Part shown: positions 50,425-61,377 of the stretch, in pieces
How positions within the stretch are numbered: position 1 is the stretch's first letter
Layout: the number at the start of each line of letters is the position of its first letter
NCBI GenBank assembly: GCA_003117195.1
Contig: BDSI01000097.1
Location: forward strand, 1-64,000
Length of the DNA: 64,000 nt
DNA from: Eudorina sp. 2006-703-Eu-15
Taxonomy: Eukaryota; Chlorophyta; Chlorophyceae; Chlamydomonadales; Volvocaceae
Reading direction: 5' to 3'
Translations under genes and position numbers: made by a program
Notes under the pieces: model-generated
Told to the model about the DNA's origin: nothing
The model's database searches: none
Seen by the model: the letters and a program-made list of their open reading frames with translations, nothing else

Positions 50425-51698
50425 ATACTTTTGAAGTGGAGTCTTGTGTCCACATACAGCACCAGACCAGCTTCACAAAAGGAACTCGGCGAGCAACGAT
50501 GCCCACTTTTTCGGCCCACCTACCTTCCAAATCCAACTCTATGTGTATGGATACGGACGGCCTAACAGAATCCGGGGTTGTATTGCAGATATACAGTAGG
50601 TTCATTGGATCGGTCCTGTGCGCAAGTATGTCAAGCAAGTTCTGCCCTTTTGGTGTCGACATCGCCAGCTCTTCATAGCCTGTCATAGCTTATGCCATTT
50701 TTATTGATTTTGAAGAGTCTGACCAGTCAAGACATCGATACATCAGCAATTTGCCAATCTAGGGCCTTATCATGCACTGTTTGAGTCCTGTTAGCTACGA
50801 TTGTCAAACTTTTGGCAATTCTAGCAGGAAGAGCAATCAAAACGAACAAAAAATGTTGGCTGCTTAGTGGCGAGCGGATTCCCTGACCTGGCGGCACCTC
50901 ACCGCAAGCAGCAACGTCAAACCCCTAGCTCAGGAGCGACTACTGTTACTGGTTCGTGCTCGATAAACTTTAAATGTGCACATTAAGGTATACGGGGTTC
51001 TTGGAAGAAACCATCTTTATGGAGGAGGCATGCAGTTTTACTCACCCAGGTCTTGTATTATATCCTCGATAATGGGGATCTGGGGACAGTTTCGCAGAGA
51101 ATTATGAAATATGAAACCCTGCAAAAACGTGTCATGGTCTGCTAGCGTCTGTACTTGAGGACCGTGTCACCGTGCTGGCTACCGACTCGGGGCGACTCAA
51201 GCACGGACAACACAAACGCTGCATCTGATCTTCTGCGGTACATACTTCACGCATTATGATCCATCGCTGTCCGCCTCAAAAGGTGCTACAGAGGCTTGGG
51301 CGGCTGACCCTGCCTGCTGGCGGCCCACGGGCCGTGCGTACGTATCCGTACTCGTCGCTTGTTTCGTACTTCATTCCTCGCAGACAACCTGCTCGGATGC
51401 TCTTTCTCGCTGACAACATGTCCGGCAGCTGCTGCCCTCCTCGTAGTGAAATCAGCGGACACTCATTGCGGAAGCCCACACCTCGAGCTGCGCATCGGAT
51501 GGCGCTGCTAGTGCTGGTACTGCTGGCGCCGCTGACATTACGGAGCCCTGGTACGGCAATACTACAAACGTGGCATGCCCAACCGTACGACGAACGCACG
51601 GAGGTTGACGGGCATTCGGCGCTCGCTCGACAGTTGCGGTTACACGCGACCTTGCGGCAAGCGCGCATACATTTGTGACGGAAACCAGAATCGCAGTA
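50425..51698. repeat. Right 1,274-bp direct repeat flanking the 10.2-kb LINE
   Basis: Partner of 38942-40215. After it the sequence continues gtcagtcaaggg, which should be the original right flank. The frames noted in the left copy recur here: 50524-50686 minus, and ATG at 51499 plus. Confidence 0.92.
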
Positions 51699-52698
51699 GT
51701 CAGTCAAGGGCCCGCCGCCGGCGGGGGTTCGGACCCGTCCGGCGCTTCGACCCACCCTAAAGCCGTCGATCCATACCATCGCATCCTATCGCGTTTGTTG
51801 GGTCGAAGCCGTCGGCCCATAACATCGATCGTCTGTTCTCGGGCGTTCAGCATGCATGTGTGTTGGGACAGACCACAATTCGCGTACAACCATTATAAAT
51901 GACGCTGCAGTGAACCCCGCATACTAGTCATAAATACCCGTCTTCCTTCTGACATTCGCAGTGACCAACATAATAAGCGGCCATACGGCACATCGCATGC
52001 ACGCACCTGGGAATAATCCTACATTTCCACCATGGCTGACCCTGCTGGCGGCCGACGGGCCGTGCTTATCCGCATTTGTTCGTACATTACCGCTGCAAAT
52101 GCTGCCGTGCAGGCGCGCACGCGGCGAAGAAATCACTGCCGCCGCCGCCGCAGCCGCCATCGCGGACGTTAGCGCCACAACGGGTCCGCCAACCACCCCA
52201 ACCACCACCGCCGCCGCCAACCCCTCCGCCGGCCGTCTCCGGTTCCGCCATCTTACAGGTGGCTAGCAGCTGATGGCGATAGTTCCATGGGAAGCACACA
52301 AGCGTCGTGCGGGGCCGGCTGCGGACCGTGGTTGGGACTTCCTACCTCGTTTAAACGTTCGGGTCATTGGGCTGACGATGGCATCTATCAAACTTGGGCC
52401 GCTTCGCAGCGGGAAGACCGCCAGTCCGCGAACACAATAATGTCCTCCAGTAAATTGACGTGTAGGGCCGTGGCTTGGTCTGAGGGCTGCTTACCTGGGG
52501 CTGAGGGCTGCCTAGGGCTGAGGGTGGGGGGTGTCAACGCATCAGGGACAGCAACTGGGGCGGGAACACTACCTTCCCCGCCATCAACAATGTATAGCCG
52601 CATGCCGCATCCGGCCTGCGATTTGTTTGCAAGCAAGGACGTCTCCGCCCCTGCCTCCGTCCGTCCGTGCATGTATGTGTTTCACCACCGACGCGCAG
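51699..52698. other. 5' region of the metalloprotease gene, first exon(s) unresolved
   Basis: Between the direct repeat and the first confident exon. ATG 51998 opens a frame with moderate hydrophobicity (FPPWLTLLAADG) that reaches a gtggct donor near 52258. It could be a first exon with a poor signal peptide. The signal-peptide-like frame at 51499, inside the direct repeat, is an alternative first exon. I could not join either to exon 52699 with confidence. Confidence 0.35.
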
Positions 52699-55600
52699 GG
52701 ACGGTTGCAGTACAGGACCACCAAACCCGCGGGTAAATGGCTGCTGGTGGCCTCTGCGACCACCACCAAGTACCTGCTGCCAGGACAGCCCGTGGATGCG
52801 GTGACGGGGCTGTCCATCGCCCCCGGTCGCTCGATCTCGCTGGTATGTGCATTCTTATTTTTTATATTATATATGTTTTTAAACCATTGACATGGGTGGT
52901 TCACCGCCGCCGGCAGGCCGGCAGCCTATCTTGATGGGGGAGGGGAGGACAAACCAGACTGAATTGCCTGGGTATGTACGCATATGCCTTCATATACATG
53001 CACGCGCGCTGCATATGTCGTTGGGTACAGGAATCCAGTCGCCCGCCCTTCTGCTCAATATCGTCACTGACTGCCCCACTGCGCTGCTGCACTAGCTAAC
53101 CCGCCGCTTCAGCCCCATCCTGCGGTGTCTTTGCTGTACGTGATCCTGTACGTACGGCAACGGGCCCCGCCTCCAGACATGCCTGTTGTCCTCCCCCGGC
53201 GCCACCACCTGCTTGAGCGTGAGCAATGTCCGCATCGTCGCGGCCGCTGCGCCGGTGCCCAGCACCAACCTCACCCTGAACGTGCTGGTGGTGGTGGTCA
53301 GCCTCAGCGCCAGCGCGGAGTGCGGAGCTCGAGCGGGCGCCGTTGTGAGTTCCATCCATTTACTTTGTTATCTAGATAATAATAGTTTGCGTGCGTGCGC
53401 TGCGGGCAGCCTCTACCGATGCACGCTGCAAGTTGTATCTATCTACCGACGCACGCTGTGCGTGGTTGCGCGGGCGTGTCCCCTTAGGCCCTGATGAGGC
53501 CATGGATGGATTGGATGGCCTTGCTAGCCTTGCCGCCGCCGGCTGTGTATGTGTTCAGCTATGTATCTGCACATCGTAACACCAGGCAGGCTCGCCTATT
53601 TCGGGAGACTGTACATACACCGTTCGTTGTTCGTTGCCTTGGTGGCAACTGCAGTTTGCTTGTTAACTGCAGCGAGGCTCGCTCGGGTATTATATTCTGG
53701 TTGATCCGGCCTAACTGACTGCTCGATACCCGGCATATGACCCTTCATACCTATTGTCCCCGACCACGACATGTGAGCACGCCTTTTCATGGGCTGCGAA
53801 CATCGCTTTATTTATTTCCGTATGCGTGTGCGTGCGTACTCGCTCCCGCCGAAAGGTCGCGGATGTCGACAACAAATTCCTCACCGCCGGCGGCTACATG
53901 GACTACTTCGCGAGCTGCAGCTACAGCAAAATGGTGTTCGACCGGGCAGTCTTCAAGGTAGGTGATGAGAGGGCCGGCGTGTCTCTGCGTGCGCGGCATC
54001 TCGCTGGCTGCTGGGGGGCGGGGAGTGCCGACGGCGGCGCGCGGCTTGAGTGAATGGCTTGCGTGCGGCCGCTTGTGCGTTCCTGAGCGTGGGGACTGTC
54101 GTAGGGCGGTCGTCACTATTGCTTGCCCTAGGATCTCACAATAAACCGGTCCGCATACATTCCGGTCCACACTCCGTCCGGTCAAAGATTCACAGCGTTA
54201 TTAAGGACGTTATAGTGGTCCCCGCGGGTCATCGGTGACAGCCGTTGACCCGCACGCAACGCACATTGGTCTCCGTCATCCGCCGCGCTCCATCTACTAT
54301 ATATCTTCTGCCCCCCTTTAGTGTTAATGTCGGCTGCTTCTCCATCCGGAGCGCCCCTCCTTCTATTCCTGACGCCTTACCCTACCTCCACGCGACGAAA
54401 CACGTACGCGCGCAGGTCGTTTCAGCGGTGCTTCCCTGCTCCGCGCTGCTCGTGGGCTGCAACGAGGACTTGATGGCTGCGGCCGCCAAACAGCAGCTGC
54501 CAACGCTAGGTGGGTGGCTGCTGGATGGTAGATGGTACGCAGGCAGGTCCGAAATCGCAGAGGATCGCACATATGCATTGCTCAGCAGCGGCTTTATTTG
54601 TCGTTGTCTTTGTCTCTATTTGTGGTCCGTCGTGACCGACAGAGACACACGCACGTCCCTACCTAATGGTCGCAGGCCATAGGGGCGTAAGAAAGGAAAA
54701 AAGCTGGGACATACATCTACTACATACCATCACGCCCGCCGGTAATGCGGAAGAAAGCATCAAGCTGAATGAAGAACGAACATACCTGCTGGATTTGGCA
54801 TCTAGCGGCCCGCGCCCCGGCCTCGGCCCTGCGCTCCGTCCCGCCCCACACCCTCGGCCCTGCCCCCGGCCCTGCGCTCCGCTGCCCCGGCTCACACCCG
54901 CGGCGCGCGGCCCTGCCCCCGGGCTTGCGCTCCGTCCCGCCCCACACCCTTGGCCCTGCCCCCGGCCCTGTTCTCCGCCCCGCGCCGCCCTGCCCAACAG
55001 GCATCCAGCTGGGGTCCTACACCAACTTTATGTACGTCCTGCCGGCCAACATGGCGCCCATCTGCGGCTGGGTGGGCATTGCGGAGCTGCCCGGGACCCA
55101 GACCTGGTTCACACCCGACGCGGCGGTAAGCTGCGTGCGTGCTGGGACTGCAGGGTTACATGACGCCATAGTCACTGCTGTTGCGCGCGTCTGTTGACCA
55201 CGCACGAATCCTTGTGCTGATCCGATTCCTCTACGTCGCCGTGCGGCATTCCACCGTTCTCATGTTGATGAGCAGGGCATCTTTGAGAAGGGCACGGTGA
55301 TGCAGGAGCTGCTGCACAACTTCGGGCTGTGGCACGGCTGGAGAGACGGCGTCGAGTACGCGGATTTCTCAACCTGCATGGGCATGGGCAACGGCTGCCC
55401 CAGCGCGCCGGAGCTGTGGCGCCTGGGCTGGGCCACACCACTTGCCGAGCTCAACTCCACTACACTTCCACTCGGTTTCTACCTGCCGTTCACGCTGCCG
55501 GCCACCTACCTGGGCCCCACGGGCGTCATGATCAAGATCCAACCCGACTGGCTAGATCCAGCGTCGTACATTAGGTAATCATGAACATGCACGTGCGGCG

Positions 55601-58171
55601 GCCAGGATGGCCTGCGCGCTTGCTGCCAGGCATACTAGTATTGCCCACGAGCTACATGTCACAACGAAGCTGCTTGCGCATTTACGCTGGTAACATATCT
55701 TTATATGTCATAATATCAAACTTGTATAATAAGCTCGATTCGTGTAAGCCCGATTCGTGAATCGTGTTGTTCACAATGACATGCAGGGGTGCCCGCATGT
55801 CGCTTCCTGTTGTAGGAGGGTACTTGGTAGAAATACCCTCAAAGTGTACAAAGTAATACACTTGAACATGTGCAATATTTGGCTAAGTTTAGCCCTACTT
55901 CACTTCCATCCATCCATCTCATGCAATGCCCCTATTTATCTATCTATTTAGAAATATCTACATGGCGCTGCGGGTGAAGGCCGCGGGCGACATTGACCTG
56001 CTGGAGGATTTCAACCACAAGGTACGGCAGGTTGTACGGACAAATAATGAAACGCGTTGACCACGCGGAGCGTGACGGACTTGTGGTGGGTCGCAGTTGG
56101 CGGCTGACAACAACGGTGCCGCCGGCTGACGGTTACCGCTGGCAACGGTCATGTACGGTTACTAACCAGCGGTCACCGACCGTTGCGTGCTTGGCGGCGA
56201 GCGCTCACTGCGGTCAGCCGCGGCAGCTGCGGTGGCGCCTCGCTCTCTCCCTCCCTGGACGGAACCCGTAGGACGGAACCCCTTCGGCAGAACCCCGTTC
56301 AGGTCCTTGTCTACCTGCTGCCCTTGGCCGGATCTGACCTGCTGTGAACCACCATTGCCACCGCCACCGCCACCGCCACCGCAGCTGAGCATCCACGAGG
56401 TTAGCAAGGGGATCGACAACAGCTTCACAGCCTCCGGTGACCCCCTCGTCACCCTGCTCAGCGTGATGGGGCCCCCGGCCTCCGCAACCTTGTTCAACTA
56501 CCGCCTCTCGATCATCGTCTCTGGTGGGTCAATATATATAATAATAAAAACAAGTATATATTTATATATAATGAAATTACTATATATAATCATTAATTTG
56601 ATTATATAATATATTATTATATATTATATATATTAGTGAATCAAATCTGCGCTCGCTCGCTAGCTTTCGGTAGGTTGCGTGTGTATCTACTGACGGTTGC
56701 TCTGCACGGCCCGTACACAGTCGCTGTGTACGGCAGACCGGATTGAGGAACCCCTACGTGAGGCCTGAAGGCCGGCCTACCTCGAGCAAAGCCCCAAGAC
56801 CCAAGCAAATAACGCTGCGGCCACCTGGCCCCCCCGTTCCTTCGTTTTCCGGTTTCCGCCGCATCCGTCCCCAGGCCTGCTGGACGGTGGCGGCGCCATC
56901 CTGTTAAAGCTGTGCCGCTTCAGCGCGGGGCCCAACGAGTGTGTCGATGCGCAGATGTAAGTTCACTCGAAGTCGTGTTGGAAATTAATCAGACGCGTAC
57001 CCGTTGGCGTACATTACCTGTTCCTTAACTATACTGTACCTGGTACCGTAGCTACCGTAGCTACCGTAGCTACCTAGGTACCTAGCTACCCCGCCCTGCA
57101 ATGGCGGAGCAGGGCACGGCTGAGCGCCGTGCATGGTCGGGCGGGCGGGCGGTGCGCGATCCCGCCCTGCTGCCTGCTGCTGCTGCTGCTGCCCTTGCTT
57201 GTGTGGCCCCACGCGCCACGCCCAACCCACTGCTACGGGAGAACGGGACCACCGCGCTCTATCTAAATCTAACATTGTCGTCTTGACAAGCGAAGTATAA
57301 TTATTGGGACTGCCTGCCCCAATGCCGCTGCCCTGTGCTTGCTTCCCATGTATGTACGTAGGCCGCCGCCGCCACCGACGGCTCCGCCGCCCCCACCACT
57401 AGTGTCACCACCACCACCACCACCACTACTACCACCACCAAGATCTCCGCCACCGCCACCATCCAAACCGCCACGAGCCAACAAGACCTCTCCGCCACCT
57501 CCACCACCTCCGCCACCGCCGCAGATGCCTATCTCATCGCCTCCGCCGAGTCAACCGCCGTTCGCGCCGCCCAGCTCACCGCCGCCGCCGCCGCCACCAC
57601 CACCCCGACCACCTCCGCCTCCTCCTCCGCCCAACCCATCACCGCCTCCCCCACCCAACCCACCTCCACCGCCGCCGCCCAACCCATCGCCGCCACCGCC
57701 ACCTCGCCCGCCACCCCCGCCTCCGCCAAACCCGCCGCCACCACCGCCACCCAGACCTCCCCCCCTCCTCCACCCAACCCATCACCACCGCCACCACCCA
57801 ACCCACCTCCGCCTCCTCCGCCCAATCCGCCGCCACCACCGCCACCCAGCCCTCCTCCCCCTCCTCCTCCCAACCCATCACCGCCACCACCACCCAACCC
57901 ACCTCCGCCTCCCCGCCCAACCCACCACCGCCGCCGCCCCCAAGCCCGCCGCCGCCAGCGCCGCCGGCCGCCAATCTGTACTATGCTCCCCCTCTCCCCC
58001 GAGCCTTCCGATGATTCCAAGTCCAAACCTCCATCGCCGCTCAGACCAATGGTACCGAAACCACCGCCGCCTCGACCACCGCCAGGGGTCGATGGCAAGT
58101 TCAGGCCCCGATCACCCTCATCTCCGGCACGGATGAGGCCGCCACCCCGTGACGACAACGACGGCAAATGA
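52699..58171 (+). CDS. Gametolysin/VMP-like matrix metalloprotease with Pro-rich tail
   Basis: Exons: 52699-52842, 53177-53344, 53856-53957, 54416-54509, 55001-55125, 55276-55574, 55952-56021, 56385-56523, 56875-56956, 57362-58171. The first nine join in frame (GT-AG). A secreted peptidase M11-family enzyme is predicted, by kinship with gametolysin and Volvox VMPs that cut cell-wall or matrix glycoproteins. The zinc site is QELLHNFGLWH in the exon 55276-55574: HExxHxxGxxH with Gln for the first His, a variant known in VMPs. A CMGMG Met-turn-like segment and the LWRLGWATPL block follow. The last exon encodes a (P)n-N/S-P tail typical of hydroxyproline-rich wall proteins. Its Pro-rich reading moves between frames at ~57760, ~57918 and ~58000, all in C-runs; either indel errors or real decay. 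In the first frame it stops at 58136; the frame with the last sensible Pro-rich block stops at 58171. The signal-peptide exon is not identified. Confidence 0.8.
56530..56640 (+). other. AT-only island in a metalloprotease intron
   Basis: About 110 bases of almost pure A/T (tatata, ataata) directly after the donor at 56524, inside an otherwise GC-rich gene. No coding content. Confidence 0.8.
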
Positions 58172-58414
58172 TGACGGCAACGTAAATGAACTGCCGCTCA
58201 TGTCGTCTTCGTTGGATATATATAAGATTTAAAAGGGATGATCCTGTCGATGATCCGTTAGCTAATTACATCCCCTTTATTTGGACGGTAGTAGTCTCCT
58301 TTTTTCTTCTGCTAGTGCATGGTCATACGTGTGCTTTTAGGCGTTTTTGCGTGCCCTTGGGCCAACGGCTCGTACGGGTAGTTGTACAGGTATGGGGTTA
58401 TGCACCCCCAACCA

Positions 58415-58419
58415 TGTAA
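58415..58419 (+). promoter_or_regulatory. TGTAA polyadenylation signal of the plus-strand metalloprotease
   Basis: The first TGTAA after the Pro-rich exon, about 245 bases past the last stop, immediately before an (AC)n run (58419-58443). Confidence 0.55.
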
Positions 58420-58443
58420 CACACACACACACACACACACACA
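58419..58443. repeat. (AC)n microsatellite
   Basis: About 12 AC units. No LINE insertion is seen here. Confidence 0.95.
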
Positions 58444-61377
58444 TCGGTGCTAGGCGGACGGAGTCCGTGACGACGTCCGTTGTGTGCGTGGCCGTTGGGA
58501 AGATAGATGCCTCGCAACGCACTAAAATAATGTATACTTCGGACGGATAGAAGTGCTGATCGACCGGTACCGAAACATCTTCTGGCATTCATCAAGTGGC
58601 TCGCTGGGTACGTACCTGGCTGGGTTGCTTGTCGGGGTACGCGTGCGTGGCTGCAACCGTGCCTGATGTATGATGATGAGCGGGCGGAAGCGAGTGGAGT
58701 GCGTGGAGTGCTGCTGCGTAGCCAGCTCGTGTCTCTCCCTCGGCGGCTTACTGTGTTTGTTTGTTTGGGCGGTGCGGAAGGTGTGGGATGTTTAGGGGTG
58801 TATAGGGGTGTATAGGGGTGGTGCGGGCGCGGTAGGTGGCGCGAGGAGACGTGCGTGATGTATGTGGGAAGGTGTTGGGTGCGTGCGTGGGGTGCGTGGG
58901 TAGTGTGGGGTGGGGCGGGGTGCGTGATGAGTGGGATGTGTGTATGGGGAGGTCGGTGAGGTGTCGATGGGGGACATGCACGCAGGCAGCAGACAGATGG
59001 GGCGGTAGGTACCTAGCTACGTATATACACCTCCGCACCGCCGCCCCCGCACCGGTGCACGGCAGCAGGGAACGAACGTGGGATGGCGTGATTCATTCAT
59101 GCATGATGAGTCATGACGTACGGACTACGGAGGGGCGGCGGTACGGAGCTCTGGGATACGACAAATAATAGGCCGGCCACACTCGCCGCCAGCTGCCCAT
59201 GCATGGGGACGTGTGCCTCATCATATCGATGGTTTTTTAGCTAGATTGTTAGGGGTTTAGGCCTATCAATCCAGATAGCCAGCTAGCTACGATCGATCAA
59301 CGGCGACGACCGCGCAACCGACAGCAGGTAGCCCCCCCTCCCCCCCCCGGCAGGGCCGGCCATTGCTTAGTGCCGGTGGGTGATAAGTAAGTGCCGCTGG
59401 GTGCTGAGTAAGTGCCAGGCAGCAGGGGAGAGGGGGCCTACCTACGTACGCGATCGTAAGCAAGCAAGCAATCAAGTACGCAACGAATGACACTACTTGA
59501 ATGTGTTTCGAAAAATAACCCGCCCGCCCACTTGCATGTGTGTACGTACGTGTGTCACGACAAGTAATCTAACTAACTAACTAACCTAGCAAGCAAGGAT
59601 AGATGCGCGCTGGTGACGGATCTGACGAGGCCGTCTGTATTCTGTCTGTATGTGACGACGAACGACCGAGCTCGAGACTACTGCGAGCTCGGTTGCGTCA
59701 GTTCATTAATTCCGGGCAGGCCGCCGGGCAGCAGCTGCGTGCGTGAGCGAGCTGACGGAATGTACTTGCTGCGTGCTCATTAAATGCATGGATCCCTTGC
59801 TACGTACGTGCGTGCATGCGCTGGATGGATGCATGGTGCGCAGTTGCTTGCAGTCATGGTCGCATGCAGTGGTAGGCTCACCCCAGACCAGACCTGGGTC
59901 GGTGATGCAGGCTGGATGGTACGTACAGCAGGACATACGTACAGTGCCTCAATGATACAGTCACACACTCGCTGAGCGATCGAGGCTGCTGCATCCATCG
60001 TACAATGTCGTGTAATCAGGCACACGACAAAAATACCTAGATCTATCTAATCTATCAGGCGTACGCGGCGAGATGTACAGTTAGCTGGATAGGCTCCAAC
60101 CGTACATTGATTGCATCTGCTGTTCCGTAATCATGTTTGTTGACGGCGGTGCGTCGTCGTCGCGAGAGGAATGAATGAATGTACAGTCGGTGTCAACGAT
60201 CGAAGTACGTATGCATGTGGATGGCTGCGTGTCCGGCATGCCCGCGCGGTCGGTCCCGTTGGTTCCGTTATTGGGCACTCGCTTACTGTGTACATCATCA
60301 TCTTGGTTTGCGTACTTACCTACTTCCCTCAAGCGAGCAAGCAAACACACATACACCCTACGTGCATGCATACATACACTCGCTTCGTTGTCCTAAACAA
60401 AAACAATAAATGGCGGGCGCGCCGCTCGGTCCACGCACCTGCCTTGCCTACTTGCCTGCTACCTGCCACATGCACTCATCGTACATACATCCCGCCACCA
60501 TTACCGCAACACTAGTTTTTATGCACGCATTGCTGTCCAGGCCACTCGTTTATTAGCAGTTTCACACCTGCCTCTTTACCTAGATAAACCGCGCGTACAT
60601 ACTAATTAGTAGCCAGCGGCCGGCCGCATGTTGTCGATAGATGCCACTCAGACGCGGCATTCGGCGGCGGGCAGAACGAAAGAGGTCGATACAAAATCCG
60701 GCGGCTGCTGCACGGTACGCTACGCACGCTAGCTACGTACCTATCACGCACGCACTCGCACTACTCGCACGGCGTGCTAAATAGCATAGCTAATAATAAG
60801 ATGCCGCCGTTTTGCAGCAGCGAGCTCTAATAACAATAAAAACGTCAACCAGCTTCGTTGCGCTCATCTCCGTCCGTCGATACATCAACGCCGCACGCAT
60901 TTGCTTGCTTGACCACCCGATATATATTAACGATAAACGCCGGCGGCGCGCGCGGGCGGGGCGCGCGCGCACGCACGCACGCACGTCGTTGTGCTAGTTG
61001 TGCGTGGGATGAACGAACACGCATGCATGCACGCACGGCTCATCACCACCATAAGCGCCATCATCATCAGCCATCGCCATGCATCGAGTATAAATAACTG
61101 GAACGACGGATTCGTTCTGTCCGTCGCTGTCATGACCTTCGGTATACACGAGATAGAGATAGACCGACCTATATATCATCTACGTACCTGAACCATCAAA
61201 CGGATGGAGTGCTGCATGCACTCATGCATCCCGCGCGCACACAATAATGTATGTCCCACGCACTGCGCCAGCTGATGATGATGCGCGCATGTGAATAAGG
61301 CGTTAGTTGCTGAGTTGATGATGAACGAAGCCCCCGAGCAAAATACTAGCTACTGAACGAAACTTTATCTAGCTACT
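58444..61377. other. Intergenic region between convergent metalloproteases
   Basis: No convincing gene. Rich in short simple repeats: ggtgtataggggtgtata near 58795-58815, tandem tg/cg-rich words at 58850-58960, acgtacgt-type words, and gcaagcaagcaa near 59456-59470. This sequence should contain the 3' UTRs of both flanking genes. Confidence 0.45.

Noticed and set aside
38942..51698. LTR retrotransposon with 1.27-kb LTRs
   Set aside because: The internal ORF has APE and restriction-like endonucleases and no integrase, aspartic protease or Gag. The element has a (TAA)n tail, and the repeats contain host-like frames. A non-LTR insertion with a long duplication fits better, although the LTR-like reading is kept as a test.
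52287..52736. Open frame just upstream of the metalloprotease exons
   Set aside because: Overlaps the 52699 exon in another frame and has no signal peptide or domain.
57529..58167. Gly-rich minus-strand protein of ~210 codons
   Set aside because: Shadow of the Pro-rich exon: GGN is the reverse complement of the CCN codons.
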